Assembly (NCBI GenBank): GCA_937960625.1
Contig: CALGPD010000371.1
Coordinates: 1-18,174 of the forward strand
Origin: an uncultured Spirochaetia bacterium
GTDB lineage: Bacteria > Spirochaetota > CALGPD01
DNA length: 18,174 nt
Direction of reading: 5' to 3'
Shown here in pieces: positions 1 to 8,200 of the stretch. Made by a program: the position numbers and the translations under genes. The stretch's first letter is position 1. The number at the start of each line of letters is the position of its first letter. The notes beneath the pieces are model-generated. The model searched no databases and was not told the origin of the DNA. It was given only the letters and a program-made list of their open reading frames with translations.

Positions 1-238
1 TGCTTGAGTATAATACTGCCCCGCCAACCATTAGAAATAATATTCCTGCTAAACTAAGTGATATAGTGCTTGAAAAAACCGTCGCCAGTGAAAATATATG
101 AAATGCACCTACAATAAATCCTGTAAAAATGCTGAAAGATAAAATAGTATTATCTTCAGATTTTTCAACAATTGATGATACAATGAAATTTTTTCCATGA
201 ATAATTAATGAATAGAAATTATTTATAAAATTTTCCAT
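1..238 (-). CDS. Membrane protein, N-terminal fragment (runs off left edge)
   Basis: This is the first 79 codons of an open frame cut by the window edge. It starts at the ATG complementary to 236-238. The first 25 residues are amphipathic. They are followed by two hydrophobic stretches, about residues 35-55 and 60-79, that look like membrane helices separated by a short Ser/Thr turn. The Shine-Dalgarno sequence (AGGGAGA) lies inside the last codons of sppA, and the start codon is only 3 bases past the sppA stop. The two genes are therefore almost certainly co-transcribed and translationally coupled. I do not recognise the family. A polytopic protein of the Yip1 type is possible, but this rests only on general appearance. 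Confidence 0.7.
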   Translation of the reverse strand, partial: MENFINNFYSLIIHGKNFIVSSIVEKSEDNTILSFSIFTGFIVGAFHIFSLATVFSSTISLSLAGILFLMVGGAVLYSS

Positions 239-241
239 TTG

Positions 242-1180
242 TTATCTCCCTATGTATAGATAATATAGAGGCGAATTAAATTCTCCGTTTGAAAACAGAT
301 ATTTTAGCTTTTCTTCAAACGTTTTACCTTTCGCGCTGCTGTTCAGCAATTTAAGTAAATTCAATGAAGGAGATTTTTTATGTTCTATGATTTTCGGCCT
401 GCCCGGAATTTTAGCAAGTTCCTTTATTTTATTAATTGCATCGTAATAACCGCCCAGCCCGTCAACGAGTTTATTTTTAAAAGCAAAATTTCCTGTGAAA
501 ATTCTACCGTCGCAATATTTTTTTAAGTCCTCTAATTTTGCTTTTGTTCTTGATTTTTTAACAACATTGAAAAAATCATTGTAAGTATCATTAACTATGT
601 TTTGAAGTAAAGCAATTTCTTTTTGATTTACCGGCCTAAACGCATTTAGCATATCCTTAAATTCTCCGGCTTTAATTATAACTCTTTGAATACCAAGCTT
701 TTTTGCCAATGTATGATAATTAAGGGTGTTAATTATTACTCCAACACTTCCAACCATACTTCCTTTATTAGCGTATACAAAATCAGCTGTCATTGCCAGA
801 TAATAACCGCCGGAAGCAGCCATGTCTCCCATAGTCGCTACAATTACTTTGTTATGTTTTTTAAAGTTTAATAGTTCTCTATATAATTCCTGCACCCCGC
901 CAACTGTACCGCCTGGCGAGTTAATTCTTAATATCATCCCGCGTATGTTGGGATTTGTTGAATATTTTCTAACAGCTTTAACTAAAGGAAGGCAGGTTTT
1001 ATAACTCATAACTCCCTGAATATCCATAACGACTATGCTTTTAGAAGAGAAATTTTTTGATGCTTTGCTTTTCTGGCCAGTAAAAATTATTATAAATGAA
1101 AATATTAATACTCCTAAAAAAGCCAAATAAAAAATAACAGCATTAAGGGTTATTTTTTTATTATTTAAATTTTCAGACAT
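242..1180 (-). CDS. sppA: Signal peptide peptidase SppA (S49 family, short form)
   Basis: A 312-residue membrane-anchored serine protease that in this family degrades signal peptides left in the membrane after secretion. A single N-terminal helix (about residues 12-34) anchors it, with the protease domain outside the cytoplasm. The oxyanion/substrate motif INSPGG is at residues 87-91. The nucleophile is Ser123 in MAASGGYYLA, and Lys175 in AGEFKD fits the general base of the Ser-Lys dyad. The length matches the single-domain Bacillus-type SppA rather than the double-domain E. coli protease IV. A Shine-Dalgarno AAAGGA sits 7 bases before the ATG. The next gene is translated from a site inside the sppA 3' end. 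Sure of family; the true substrate range is unknown. Confidence 0.95.
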   Translation of the reverse strand: MSENLNNKKITLNAVIFYLAFLGVLIFSFIIIFTGQKSKASKNFSSKSIVVMDIQGVMSYKTCLPLVKAVRKYSTNPNIRGMILRINSPGGTVGGVQELYRELLNFKKHNKVIVATMGDMAASGGYYLAMTADFVYANKGSMVGSVGVIINTLNYHTLAKKLGIQRVIIKAGEFKDMLNAFRPVNQKEIALLQNIVNDTYNDFFNVVKKSRTKAKLEDLKKYCDGRIFTGNFAFKNKLVDGLGGYYDAINKIKELAKIPGRPKIIEHKKSPSLNLLKLLNSSAKGKTFEEKLKYLFSNGEFNSPLYYLYIGR

Positions 1181-1239
1181 GATTTTTTCCTTTGATAATT
1201 CATTTTATTTAAAATTTTTAAACGCAATGAAATTTTTTA

Positions 1240-1268
1240 TAAATATAATTTAACAATATCAATGTAAA
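1240..1268 (-). promoter_or_regulatory. Candidate promoter for sppA
   Basis: In the 144-base gap upstream of sppA, the minus strand has TTTACA (1263-1268) followed by AT-rich hexamers. These are TATATT at 15-base spacing or TATTTA at 17-base spacing, so the match is modest. Transcription would start near 1233, about 50 bases before the ATG. The surrounding sequence is very AT-rich, which makes chance matches likely. Confidence 0.25.
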
Positions 1269-1324
1269 ATTTAAAATGCGATTTAAAATATATTTATTAT
1301 TTATCAAAATAGAAGGTGTATGGA

Positions 1325-1696
1325 TTATTTATGCTTTGCAATATTTTCAACTTTGTTAATAAAATGAGATAGTTCAAACGGTTTTGCAATAAAACTAACT
1401 ATCATATCTTCATAGTCATTTAAAGTTTCATCCCCGAATTTTCTAGCAGAAAGGAATATTACAGGGATTTTTTTTGTGTCAGGATCATTTTTTAGCTTTT
1501 CCAGTACTTCAAACCCATCAAGGTCAGGCATCATAATATCGAGAACAATGACATCAATTTCCGAATGATATTTTTTTGCGAATTCTATTCCCTGATAACC
1601 GTTATACGCCTGAATAACATCGTGATTATTTGCTTCAAGAGCAACTTTGGAAAGAACGTTTATGTCTGCATCATCATCAATAATTAAAATTTTCAT
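1325..1696 (-). CDS. Stand-alone response-regulator receiver protein (CheY-like)
   Basis: A 123-residue protein consisting only of a receiver domain with no output domain. All hallmark residues are visible: acidic cluster Asp7-Asp8-Asp9, phospho-acceptor Asp53 in VLDIMMPDLDG, the Ser83 switch residue in FLSAR, and Lys105-Pro106. Such proteins pass a phosphoryl signal to a protein partner, such as a flagellar motor, a phosphorelay kinase or an output protein bound through the domain surface. The start follows the upstream HAD gene by 17 bases with a weak GGA ribosome site. It therefore probably depends on read-through from the yebC-ruvC-HAD transcript. No histidine kinase lies in the window, so its partner is unknown. 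It is not an obvious CheY: no chemotaxis gene is near. Confidence 0.93.
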   Translation of the reverse strand: MKILIIDDDADINVLSKVALEANNHDVIQAYNGYQGIEFAKKYHSEIDVIVLDIMMPDLDGFEVLEKLKNDPDTKKIPVIFLSARKFGDETLNDYEDMIVSFIAKPFELSHFINKVENIAKHK

Positions 1697-1713
1697 TTTC
1701 TATTCCAAAATAA

Positions 1714-2379
1714 TTAAAAATTATCTATAATTTCCTGAAAATTATTTGCTAATATATCAGGATTATATTCTGAAAGCGTTTCTAAAGAAATTCCTCCGCT
1801 TGACAGTGCAATGCTTTTGGCTCCAATGTGTTTAGCAACCGCAATATCATGTTGGGTGTCTCCGAAAACAAAAATATTTTCAGGAGAAAATTTCAAACCG
1901 TATTTAATATTAAGTTTGTTTAAAGCTTTATCTCCCAGATATTTTCTTTGTTCCGCATCATCCCCAAATGCTCCTGTTTCAGCATCGGGAAAATATTGAA
2001 TTAAGTTTAGTGTACTTAATTTTATTACAGCGCCTTCAAAAATATTTCCCGTTAGCAAAGCAAAATAGGCCAAATCTTGGTATTTTGTTAGAAAATCAAA
2101 TACGCCGTCAACAGTATACCAGCCTTTTGGATTTTGTGATTCCTCTTTTAAATATTCAATATATAGGTTTTTGAATTCATTAAATCCGTTTTCTTTTATT
2201 CCGTGATAATCAAGAGCATTTTTATAAATTATAGGGTCAAGCATTCCATGCATGTCTACGTTTTTAAACGCGCTTTCTATTCCGAAAAGAGAAAAAAATG
2301 CTTTATCAAATGAACGTTTACCTGCGCCTCCTGAACGTAATAAAGTTCCGTCTATATCAAATAAAAATAATTTTTCCAT
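1714..2379 (-). CDS. HAD-superfamily hydrolase, phosphoglycolate-phosphatase-like
   Basis: A 221-residue haloacid dehalogenase-type phosphatase. Motif I is FDIDGT, with nucleophile Asp8 and acid/base Asp10. The helical cap occupies about residues 17-85. Motif II is the Thr110 of LLTGN. A basic residue for motif III lies near 145-151, and motif IV is GDTQHD (Asp174, Asp178). The layout resembles Gph/PGP and related broad phosphatases, but substrate cannot be read from sequence. It lies 52 bases after ruvC. Gph-type enzymes recycle the 2-phosphoglycolate made when oxidised DNA ends are repaired, so a link to ruvC is attractive but only inferred. The ribosome site is weak (GAG, 8 bases before ATG). 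Confidence 0.88.
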   Translation of the reverse strand: MEKLFLFDIDGTLLRSGGAGKRSFDKAFFSLFGIESAFKNVDMHGMLDPIIYKNALDYHGIKENGFNEFKNLYIEYLKEESQNPKGWYTVDGVFDFLTKYQDLAYFALLTGNIFEGAVIKLSTLNLIQYFPDAETGAFGDDAEQRKYLGDKALNKLNIKYGLKFSPENIFVFGDTQHDIAVAKHIGAKSIALSSGGISLETLSEYNPDILANNFQEIIDNF

Positions 2380-2431
2380 AACATTTACTCTAAATCTAAT
2401 AATATATTAATTATTTCAAATAAAGAACTAA

Positions 2432-2923
2432 TTAAAATTTATTTACATTTATATTTCCTGTGGTTAATATTTTACAGATCGCAATGCCTATTGCATCCGC
2501 TGCATCATCCGGCTTAGGAATTTTTGATAATCCGGTTAATGTTTTTACAGCAGCCTGCACTTGTTTTTTCGTCGCTTTCCCATATCCGGTTATAGCGAGT
2601 TTAATTTGATTTGGAGTAAATTCCGTAATTTCAATATTATTTTGCCGTAACGCAAGTAATAAAACTCCCCGTGCATGGCTTACGGATATACCGGTTTTTA
2701 CGTTTTTTGAAAAATATAATATTTCAATAGCGCTGTGTGTGGGTTCAAACCGGTTTATTATTTCGTTAATTTCAACGTATATTGCTTCCAGCCTGCTGGC
2801 TAAATCCGTACCCTTAGGCGTTATAATTGCCCCGTAACCATGTAAGACTAGAGAATTATCAATAAATTCAACAACAGCCCAGCCTGTTGTAGCTGTTCCC
2901 GGGTCAATACCCAGAACTTTCAC
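2432..2923 (-). CDS. ruvC: Holliday junction resolvase RuvC
   Basis: A 163-residue RNase H-fold endonuclease that nicks Holliday junctions as a dimer on the RuvAB complex. The four acidic residues of the active site are visible: Asp7 in GIDPGT, Glu67 in AIE, and Asp140 and Asp143 in the DDAADA motif. Length is normal. The start is GTG and overlaps the yebC stop as GTGA; the Shine-Dalgarno GAGG lies within the last yebC codons. This is classic coupling and the yebC-ruvC order is widespread. ruvA and ruvB, which often follow, are absent here and must lie elsewhere if present. Confidence 0.97.
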   Translation of the reverse strand: MKVLGIDPGTATTGWAVVEFIDNSLVLHGYGAIITPKGTDLASRLEAIYVEINEIINRFEPTHSAIEILYFSKNVKTGISVSHARGVLLLALRQNNIEITEFTPNQIKLAITGYGKATKKQVQAAVKTLTGLSKIPKPDDAADAIGIAICKILTTGNINVNKF

Positions 2924-3672
2924 GATACCTCTTCGAGGCGTTTTAATTCTTCATCGTCAATATCAAAATTGGAATATACATTTTGCACATCATCGGAATC
3001 TTCCAAAGCATCTACTAATTTCATTAATTTTTCTACTTCATCCCCGGTTACTTTTACCGTGTTTGACGGTTCCATTGTTACTTCTGCATTTTCATATTCA
3101 ACATTTTGTTTTAGGTTTTCAACAACCTGGGTAAAGTCTTCGGGTGATGTATAAATAACGAACATGTCATTATCTCGTTTTAAATCGTCCGCACCGGCTT
3201 CTAAAACATGATCCATTAATTCGTCTTCTGAATACTTTGAACCATCAACCATAATCATGCCTTTTCTTTCAAAAATCCAGTTTACACAACCGGTCTCGCC
3301 TAAATTTCCTCCGTTTTTACTGAAGATATTTCTTATTTCAGCAGCTGTCCGGTTTTTATTATCTGTTAATATATCTAGCATTATTGCAACACCAGCCGGG
3401 CCGTAACCTTCATAAGTCATTTCAGTATAATTCACGCCTTCAAGTTCGCCTGTGCCTTTTTTAATGGCTCTTTCAATGTTATCATTAGGCATATTAGCTT
3501 CTTTTGCTTTTTGAATAACCAGCCTTAAGCGGGGATTCATATCAGGATCACCTCCGCCTTCTCTTGCCGCAACCATTATTTCTTTAATAATTTTAGTGAA
3601 TATTTTTCCACGCTTAGCATCCTGCGCTGCTTTTTTATGTTTAATATTTGCCCATTTACTGTGGCCTGCCAT
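2920..3672 (-). CDS. yebC: YebC/TACO1-family protein
   Basis: A 250-residue protein with the diagnostic start MAGHSKWANIKHKKAAQDAK and the conserved NIERAIKKG and YEGYGPAGVA segments. The family was long listed as transcriptional regulators. The mitochondrial homologue TACO1 activates translation, and bacterial members have been reported to help ribosomes through difficult stretches such as polyprolines. Which role applies here cannot be read from sequence. The C-terminus is acidic. The Shine-Dalgarno AAGGAG lies about 6 bases before the ATG. It is first in a minus-strand set with ruvC, the HAD phosphatase and the receiver gene, divergent from the fapA-like gene. Confidence 0.97.
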   Translation of the reverse strand: MAGHSKWANIKHKKAAQDAKRGKIFTKIIKEIMVAAREGGGDPDMNPRLRLVIQKAKEANMPNDNIERAIKKGTGELEGVNYTEMTYEGYGPAGVAIMLDILTDNKNRTAAEIRNIFSKNGGNLGETGCVNWIFERKGMIMVDGSKYSEDELMDHVLEAGADDLKRDNDMFVIYTSPEDFTQVVENLKQNVEYENAEVTMEPSNTVKVTGDEVEKLMKLVDALEDSDDVQNVYSNFDIDDEELKRLEEVS

Positions 3673-3713
3673 TAAGTTCTCCTTGATTAAAATGTAGTTT
3701 ATAAGGTAAAATA

Positions 3714-3742
3714 AAAATAATATTGTTTTTCATACTTGTAAA
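3714..3742 (-). promoter_or_regulatory. Candidate promoter for yebC-ruvC
   Basis: On the minus strand TTTACA (3737-3742) is followed after 17 bases by TATTTT (3714-3719). These match the housekeeping -35 and -10 boxes at 5 and 4 of 6 positions. The expected start near 3707 leaves a leader of about 35 bases before the yebC ATG. AT-richness lowers confidence. Confidence 0.35.
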
Positions 3743-3796
3743 ATAGATTTTTTATTATGAAATTTTATGCGAAATAAAATAGTTATAATGATAATC

Positions 3797-3824
3797 TTTT
3801 CAAAATATTAACCGATTTTATAGT
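3797..3824 (+). promoter_or_regulatory. Candidate promoter for the fapA-like / SpoIIE pair
   Basis: TTTTCA (3797-3802) and TATAGT (3819-3824) are spaced 16 bases apart, matching the -35 and -10 consensus at 4 and 5 of 6. Transcription would start near 3831, leaving a short leader that holds the GAAGGA ribosome site (3841-3846). A second TATAAT at 3784-3789 lacks a good -35 box. Divergent from the yebC promoter candidate about 60 bases away. Confidence 0.35.
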
Positions 3825-3851
3825 TAGATTTTATATGCTTGAAGGATTTAA

Positions 3852-4721
3852 ATGGAAGAAAAGGTAATACAAAACGATATAGAAGCTAAACACGGTGTCA
3901 TTAAACACAACGGCAGTGTAGTTATAAACGGCAGTGTTTTAGGTGGTACTTTGCAGGTATCCGGTGATATAGTAATTGAAGGCGCAATAATTGACGGCAA
4001 TGTAACTACATCCGGAGGCAATATAACTATTCGCCAGGGCATTGAAGGAGAGACAACTCAAGTTAGAGCATTTGGGGATATCCGTACTGATTATTGTCAT
4101 GGAGGAAATGTTCAAAGCAAGAACGGAAGTATCTATATAAAGAGCCTTGTGACAAACAGCAAACTTGATGCAAGGAATTTGGTTCATTGTGATTTAGGGG
4201 AAGGCGTGATTGAAAGGTCAACAGTTAAAGCCGGTATTGAGATTATTGTGAACAGGCTTGGTAATACTAAGCATTCAACCACTTATGTGAATTTATCTAA
4301 TGAACGTCAGCAGGAAATGTTTGAGTTAATGCTTGTTTATGAACAAAAACTTAAAGACAAGAAAAAGCGTTTGGAGAAACTTAATAAAATTATCCGGATA
4401 GTACGGTTGTTAGGCGAAAAGGTCGTTGCTTTACCTCCGCAAAAAAAGGAACAATTAGCCATAAAAGTAAAAGAGTATAATAAAATAAAAAATGAAATTG
4501 TTCAAACAAATGAGGAGAAAAGAAAAGTAATCCAACAGAATAAGGATTTGAAAAAATATACTCGTGCAATTATAGTTAGAGGAAAAGTACATCCACAGGT
4601 TCAGGTTATGATTGATAAATTAAAACATAAAGTTGTCAATACTTTTGAAAAGGTTATATTTTATAAAACCGGCATCATAATCATGGGTGATCTTGATGAA
4701 TTTAAATTGAGGCAGAGGTAA
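3852..4721 (+). CDS. Short FapA/DUF342-family beta-helix protein
   Basis: A 289-residue cytoplasmic-looking protein with no signal peptide or membrane helix. Residues 15-145 are built of short Gly-, Asn- and Val-rich strands recurring every 15-20 residues (for example GSVVINGSVLGG, SGGNITIRQGI, FGDIRTD). This is the parallel beta-helix pattern of the FapA (DUF342) family. A charged coiled coil follows (about 150-237), then a final beta segment (238-283), the usual order in that family. Typical FapA proteins are about 450-650 residues and carry an extra N-terminal domain, which is missing here. Family members are loosely linked to flagellar assembly, cell shape and polymer scaffolds; no function is proven for this form. 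The next gene starts 8 bases after its stop, so the two act together or are at least co-expressed. Confidence 0.8.
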   Translation: MEEKVIQNDIEAKHGVIKHNGSVVINGSVLGGTLQVSGDIVIEGAIIDGNVTTSGGNITIRQGIEGETTQVRAFGDIRTDYCHGGNVQSKNGSIYIKSLVTNSKLDARNLVHCDLGEGVIERSTVKAGIEIIVNRLGNTKHSTTYVNLSNERQQEMFELMLVYEQKLKDKKKRLEKLNKIIRIVRLLGEKVVALPPQKKEQLAIKVKEYNKIKNEIVQTNEEKRKVIQQNKDLKKYTRAIIVRGKVHPQVQVMIDKLKHKVVNTFEKVIFYKTGIIIMGDLDEFKLRQR

Positions 4722-4729
4722 GATTTAAT

Positions 4730-7700
4730 ATGGAAGGAACGCAGGAAAACTCACATATTCAGGGAAAAAAACCTATCAGAAAGCGCCGTTTCGGCATAGT
4801 TTTAAAACTTTCATTATTCGTTGTAGTAATTCAATTAATCGTTTTAATTGCACTTGGATTTATATTCGTTGAAAAGGAAGAGAAAACCTTAAAGAATAAT
4901 ATCCAGATTCAAGTGTCTGCAATGATGAGTTCTTTTAGAAACAGTTTAAGGTTAATCTCTAAAAAACTTGAAAATGACTTAATGTCTAATTTAAATAAAA
5001 AAGACAGGAGTAATAAACCTGATTTAAAAGAAGTTAGTTCAAATACCTTAATTTCCCTAAACAATATACTTAAAAATTTCACAAGTGATTATACAAAAGA
5101 AGATGGGAAATCTTCAAAATTTAGCGTTTCTGAAATAATGTTAATAGATGACCGTGGTTGGATCATTTCTCACAGCCGGGATGATTATTGGAAAATGCAG
5201 AATATTAGAGGTAATTTTTTCCCAAAGTCAAATCAACTATCAATAACGGAAAAAGATTTAAACAGATTTAATAAAATGATTTTTGATGATGTTTCAGGGG
5301 TAAATGAAACATTATACAATAAATCGGTTAACGGCATTGAGTATTTTGAGAAAGCTTTTCCAGTTACAATAAACGAAAAAAGCCGGTATGAAAATATTCC
5401 TGCATTAATAAATAGTGTTAATAATTTTAAATTGATTTATAGAAACTATTTACAGGGCAAATATTTTAATAAATTCCGATGGAATGAGGATGTTTTTAAA
5501 GTCTTAAAGTCTTTTGATATGCTTTTAAATGAAATTTATCTATACGTTAGTTTTACTCCAGTTGCGTCAAACCTACCTGAATTAACTGACTATGGAAAAG
5601 CAATTTTAAAAACGGGTTTATTAAACTTAAATCATTTAAATTTTTTAAGACGTGTTTCAGATAGTATTGTGAAATACATTAGAAGAAAATGGTTTTATTC
5701 AATAATTTTTAAAAATGAGTTTAAAGAAATTTATCAAAACATGCAAAAAATTTTTGATGAAAAATTAATCGAGAAATTTTCCATTGAGATAAAAAAAGAA
5801 CTACCTGAGAGAATAAGCAAGATTAAGAAACATCTTGACAATAATGAATATCAAAAAGCAGAAAAAATGATTAGTTCGCTATTGTCTTATACTGAAGAAC
5901 AATATCGAAAGTTAACTGATAAATTTCCATCCGTTGTAAAAATGAACCGTATTGAAAAAATTATTAGGGTATTTACAACGGACATTAGTAGAAGAGGGGC
6001 ATATCAATATGATATAGGTATTGAGCCCTGGGCAAAATATTTTGAAGGCTTTAGAAATCCGGTTTCCACTGCTCTTGACCAGTTTAGTAAGAATAGAAAA
6101 GCATATAAACAAGGGCAAAAGAAAATTGACATAAACAAAAAAATCATTATGGACAATTTAAATAAAGCTTTATTAATAATAACAAATATGAATCTTGATA
6201 ATATTTCAAATAACCTGAAGATTAAATATGGATTGAAAACTAATATTCAATTATTACCCTTTTTATTAAGAAATAACGTTTTAAAACCAATTCAGGTCGG
6301 ATTTCAAAACTATACGGACGGAAAGTCTATTGATATTAAGGTAGTTAAAAATGCCGCATTGATTTTTAAAAATCTTGAAACACGTATGAAATTATTTCCG
6401 GCAAAAGTGTTAAAAAAAATAATAGAACGCCTTTATAAAGAATATGCCAAGACTAAAGACGAACAAACTCTAAGGAAAATTTCCGAATTAAATAATTATT
6501 ATACGGAAAAGTTAAGAATTGAGGCAGAAAATAAAGCCAGCAATAATGCAGGAACGCCAAACCGGCAAAAAACAAATCAAAAAGTTAAGAAATTAAAAGG
6601 TTGGGATTTTGTAATAAATGAGTTTCAAAAGAACAGTTTTTATAAAAAACAAATAAAAATCATTGAAACAAAAGAACAGAACGTTATTAAAAATAATCTA
6701 CAAAATTCACTTCCGTTTTATTCAATGCTGTTTATGGTTAAGCAGTACTGGAGAAGTTATTCTAATTTTACAAAAATTCCAGGCCTGCCGGAAAAGTTTA
6801 CTAACTGGCATGAACAAATGTATAAATATAATCCTTATCTTAAAAAGAGGAGATTAAATTATAAAATCTGGACATTGTTAACGCTTAGAAAATATTTACA
6901 TAAAAGTGTTTTCAAATATCTATTATTAAAACAAAATATTGATATTTTTCCCAAAGAAGCAATTAAGGCTTTATATCCTTTTTCAATTATAGATTTAGCG
7001 AAACTTTATCCTGTAAAACGTCAGATTGATAATTTTATTTATGATAAAAATAAAACTATGAGAAATAAATTTTGGCTGGATAATTTTATACAATCCGGGA
7101 ATACGGTACGGATATCTGAAAAATTTATAAAATACATTGCATCCCGTATGATTAACCCCTCAAAAATAGGGTATATCGTTCTAAGAGTGAGAAAAAATCA
7201 ATATCATACATTTTTACGCAAGGCGCGTAATACAACTATTGATTATTCTATTTCCATTTTAATTAGAACCATATTTCTATCAATTATTTTTTCAAGCATA
7301 TTTTTAAAATCCTTGAAAACTTTAAGCAGCGGTGCGGAAGCTATAGGGCGTGGTGAATTTCATCATAGGATTATATTAACAGGTTCTGATGAATTCGGCC
7401 AGCTTGCAGATACATTGAACAATATGGCTATTGATGTTGAAGATAAACTCAGAATGGAAGGGGAGTTAAACGCTGCCAATGCTATTCAGCAGACTTTAAT
7501 TCCTGATAAAACTCCAAATATTCCGGGATATTCTTTTGCCGGGTATTATCAGGCGCAAACTGAAACCGGCGGCGATTATTATGATTATCTCACTGATATT
7601 GGTAAAGGCCATCTTGGTTTGGTTGTTGCCGATGTATCAGGGCACGGTGTCGGCGCGGGTATTGTAATGACAATGGTGCGTATGGTATTACACTCTACTG

Positions 7701-8197
7701 CAATTGGCTTGGGTCGGGCATCTACGGTTGTTAAGAAGATAAATCCTATAATTTACCGGGACACTACACCAAATATGTATGCAACGCTATGGTATGGTAT
7801 TTTAAATACAGAAAAAAAATTATTGAATTATACAATTGCGGGGCATAACCCTGCAGTTATATGGAATCCTTTAAAGAAAAAATTTAAGCTTTTAAAGACC
7901 GGTGGAATGCCCGTCGGATTACAATCTGCTGAGATTTTTGACCCTGTTATTGAAAGCCACGCTGTTCAATTGGAACAAGGCGATATTTTAATTCAATATA
8001 CAGACGGTGTTACTGAGGCAATGAATAGTGAAATGGAAGAGTATGAAGAAGAAAGATTTTACGCATGCATAAAACGCCTTGGTAATATATCAGCCGAAGC
8101 CGTTGTTCAGGCAATTGTTGATGATATTCAAAAATTTACCGGGGGAATTCCCCAATCCGATGATATAACTATGCTCGTTATGAAAGTTGAAAAGTGA
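4730..8197 (+). CDS. Giant membrane HAMP-SpoIIE (RsbU-type) serine/threonine phosphatase
   Basis: An 1155-residue sensor phosphatase. A first membrane helix is at about residues 24-47 and a second at 839-859. Between them lie about 790 extracytoplasmic residues, rich in Lys, Asn, Ile and Leu and largely helical. They start with a Cache-like stretch (SEIMLIDDRGWIISHS, near 132-147) and end with another (IGYIVLRVRKNQYHTFLRKA). A HAMP domain (about 860-912) and a short helix lead into a PP2C/SpoIIE domain (about 920-1155). Metal-binding motifs are intact: Asp949 in GGDYYDY, Asp968 in VADVSGHG, Asp1092 in TDGVTEA and Asp1144/Asp1145 in SDDITML. Such enzymes dephosphorylate STAS-domain anti-sigma antagonists in partner-switching pathways; none is encoded nearby. 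The ribosome site GAGGTAAG overlaps the end of the fapA-like gene. The phosphatase call is secure; the signal sensed is unknown. Confidence 0.93.
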   Translation: MEGTQENSHIQGKKPIRKRRFGIVLKLSLFVVVIQLIVLIALGFIFVEKEEKTLKNNIQIQVSAMMSSFRNSLRLISKKLENDLMSNLNKKDRSNKPDLKEVSSNTLISLNNILKNFTSDYTKEDGKSSKFSVSEIMLIDDRGWIISHSRDDYWKMQNIRGNFFPKSNQLSITEKDLNRFNKMIFDDVSGVNETLYNKSVNGIEYFEKAFPVTINEKSRYENIPALINSVNNFKLIYRNYLQGKYFNKFRWNEDVFKVLKSFDMLLNEIYLYVSFTPVASNLPELTDYGKAILKTGLLNLNHLNFLRRVSDSIVKYIRRKWFYSIIFKNEFKEIYQNMQKIFDEKLIEKFSIEIKKELPERISKIKKHLDNNEYQKAEKMISSLLSYTEEQYRKLTDKFPSVVKMNRIEKIIRVFTTDISRRGAYQYDIGIEPWAKYFEGFRNPVSTALDQFSKNRKAYKQGQKKIDINKKIIMDNLNKALLIITNMNLDNISNNLKIKYGLKTNIQLLPFLLRNNVLKPIQVGFQNYTDGKSIDIKVVKNAALIFKNLETRMKLFPAKVLKKIIERLYKEYAKTKDEQTLRKISELNNYYTEKLRIEAENKASNNAGTPNRQKTNQKVKKLKGWDFVINEFQKNSFYKKQIKIIETKEQNVIKNNLQNSLPFYSMLFMVKQYWRSYSNFTKIPGLPEKFTNWHEQMYKYNPYLKKRRLNYKIWTLLTLRKYLHKSVFKYLLLKQNIDIFPKEAIKALYPFSIIDLAKLYPVKRQIDNFIYDKNKTMRNKFWLDNFIQSGNTVRISEKFIKYIASRMINPSKIGYIVLRVRKNQYHTFLRKARNTTIDYSISILIRTIFLSIIFSSIFLKSLKTLSSGAEAIGRGEFHHRIILTGSDEFGQLADTLNNMAIDVEDKLRMEGELNAANAIQQTLIPDKTPNIPGYSFAGYYQAQTETGGDYYDYLTDIGKGHLGLVVADVSGHGVGAGIVMTMVRMVLHSTAIGLGRASTVVKKINPIIYRDTTPNMYATLWYGILNTEKKLLNYTIAGHNPAVIWNPLKKKFKLLKTGGMPVGLQSAEIFDPVIESHAVQLEQGDILIQYTDGVTEAMNSEMEEYEEERFYACIKRLGNISAEAVVQAIVDDIQKFTGGIPQSDDITMLVMKVEK

Positions 8198-8200
8198 TTT

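Noticed and set aside
1263..1292. Direct repeat of ATTTTAAAT in the gap before sppA, considered as an operator
   Set aside because: It is a 9-base all-A/T direct repeat in an AT-rich gap, with no dyad symmetry between the copies; chance is sufficient.
2741..2753. GGGTTCAAACCGG, resembling a tRNA T-arm
   Set aside because: It lies in the ruvC coding sequence (RFEPTH region on the minus strand), and no acceptor, D-arm or anticodon stem is found around it.
3784..3789. TATAAT upstream of the fapA-like gene as its -10 box
   Set aside because: No acceptable -35 box at 16-18 bases; the pair at 3797-3824 fits better.
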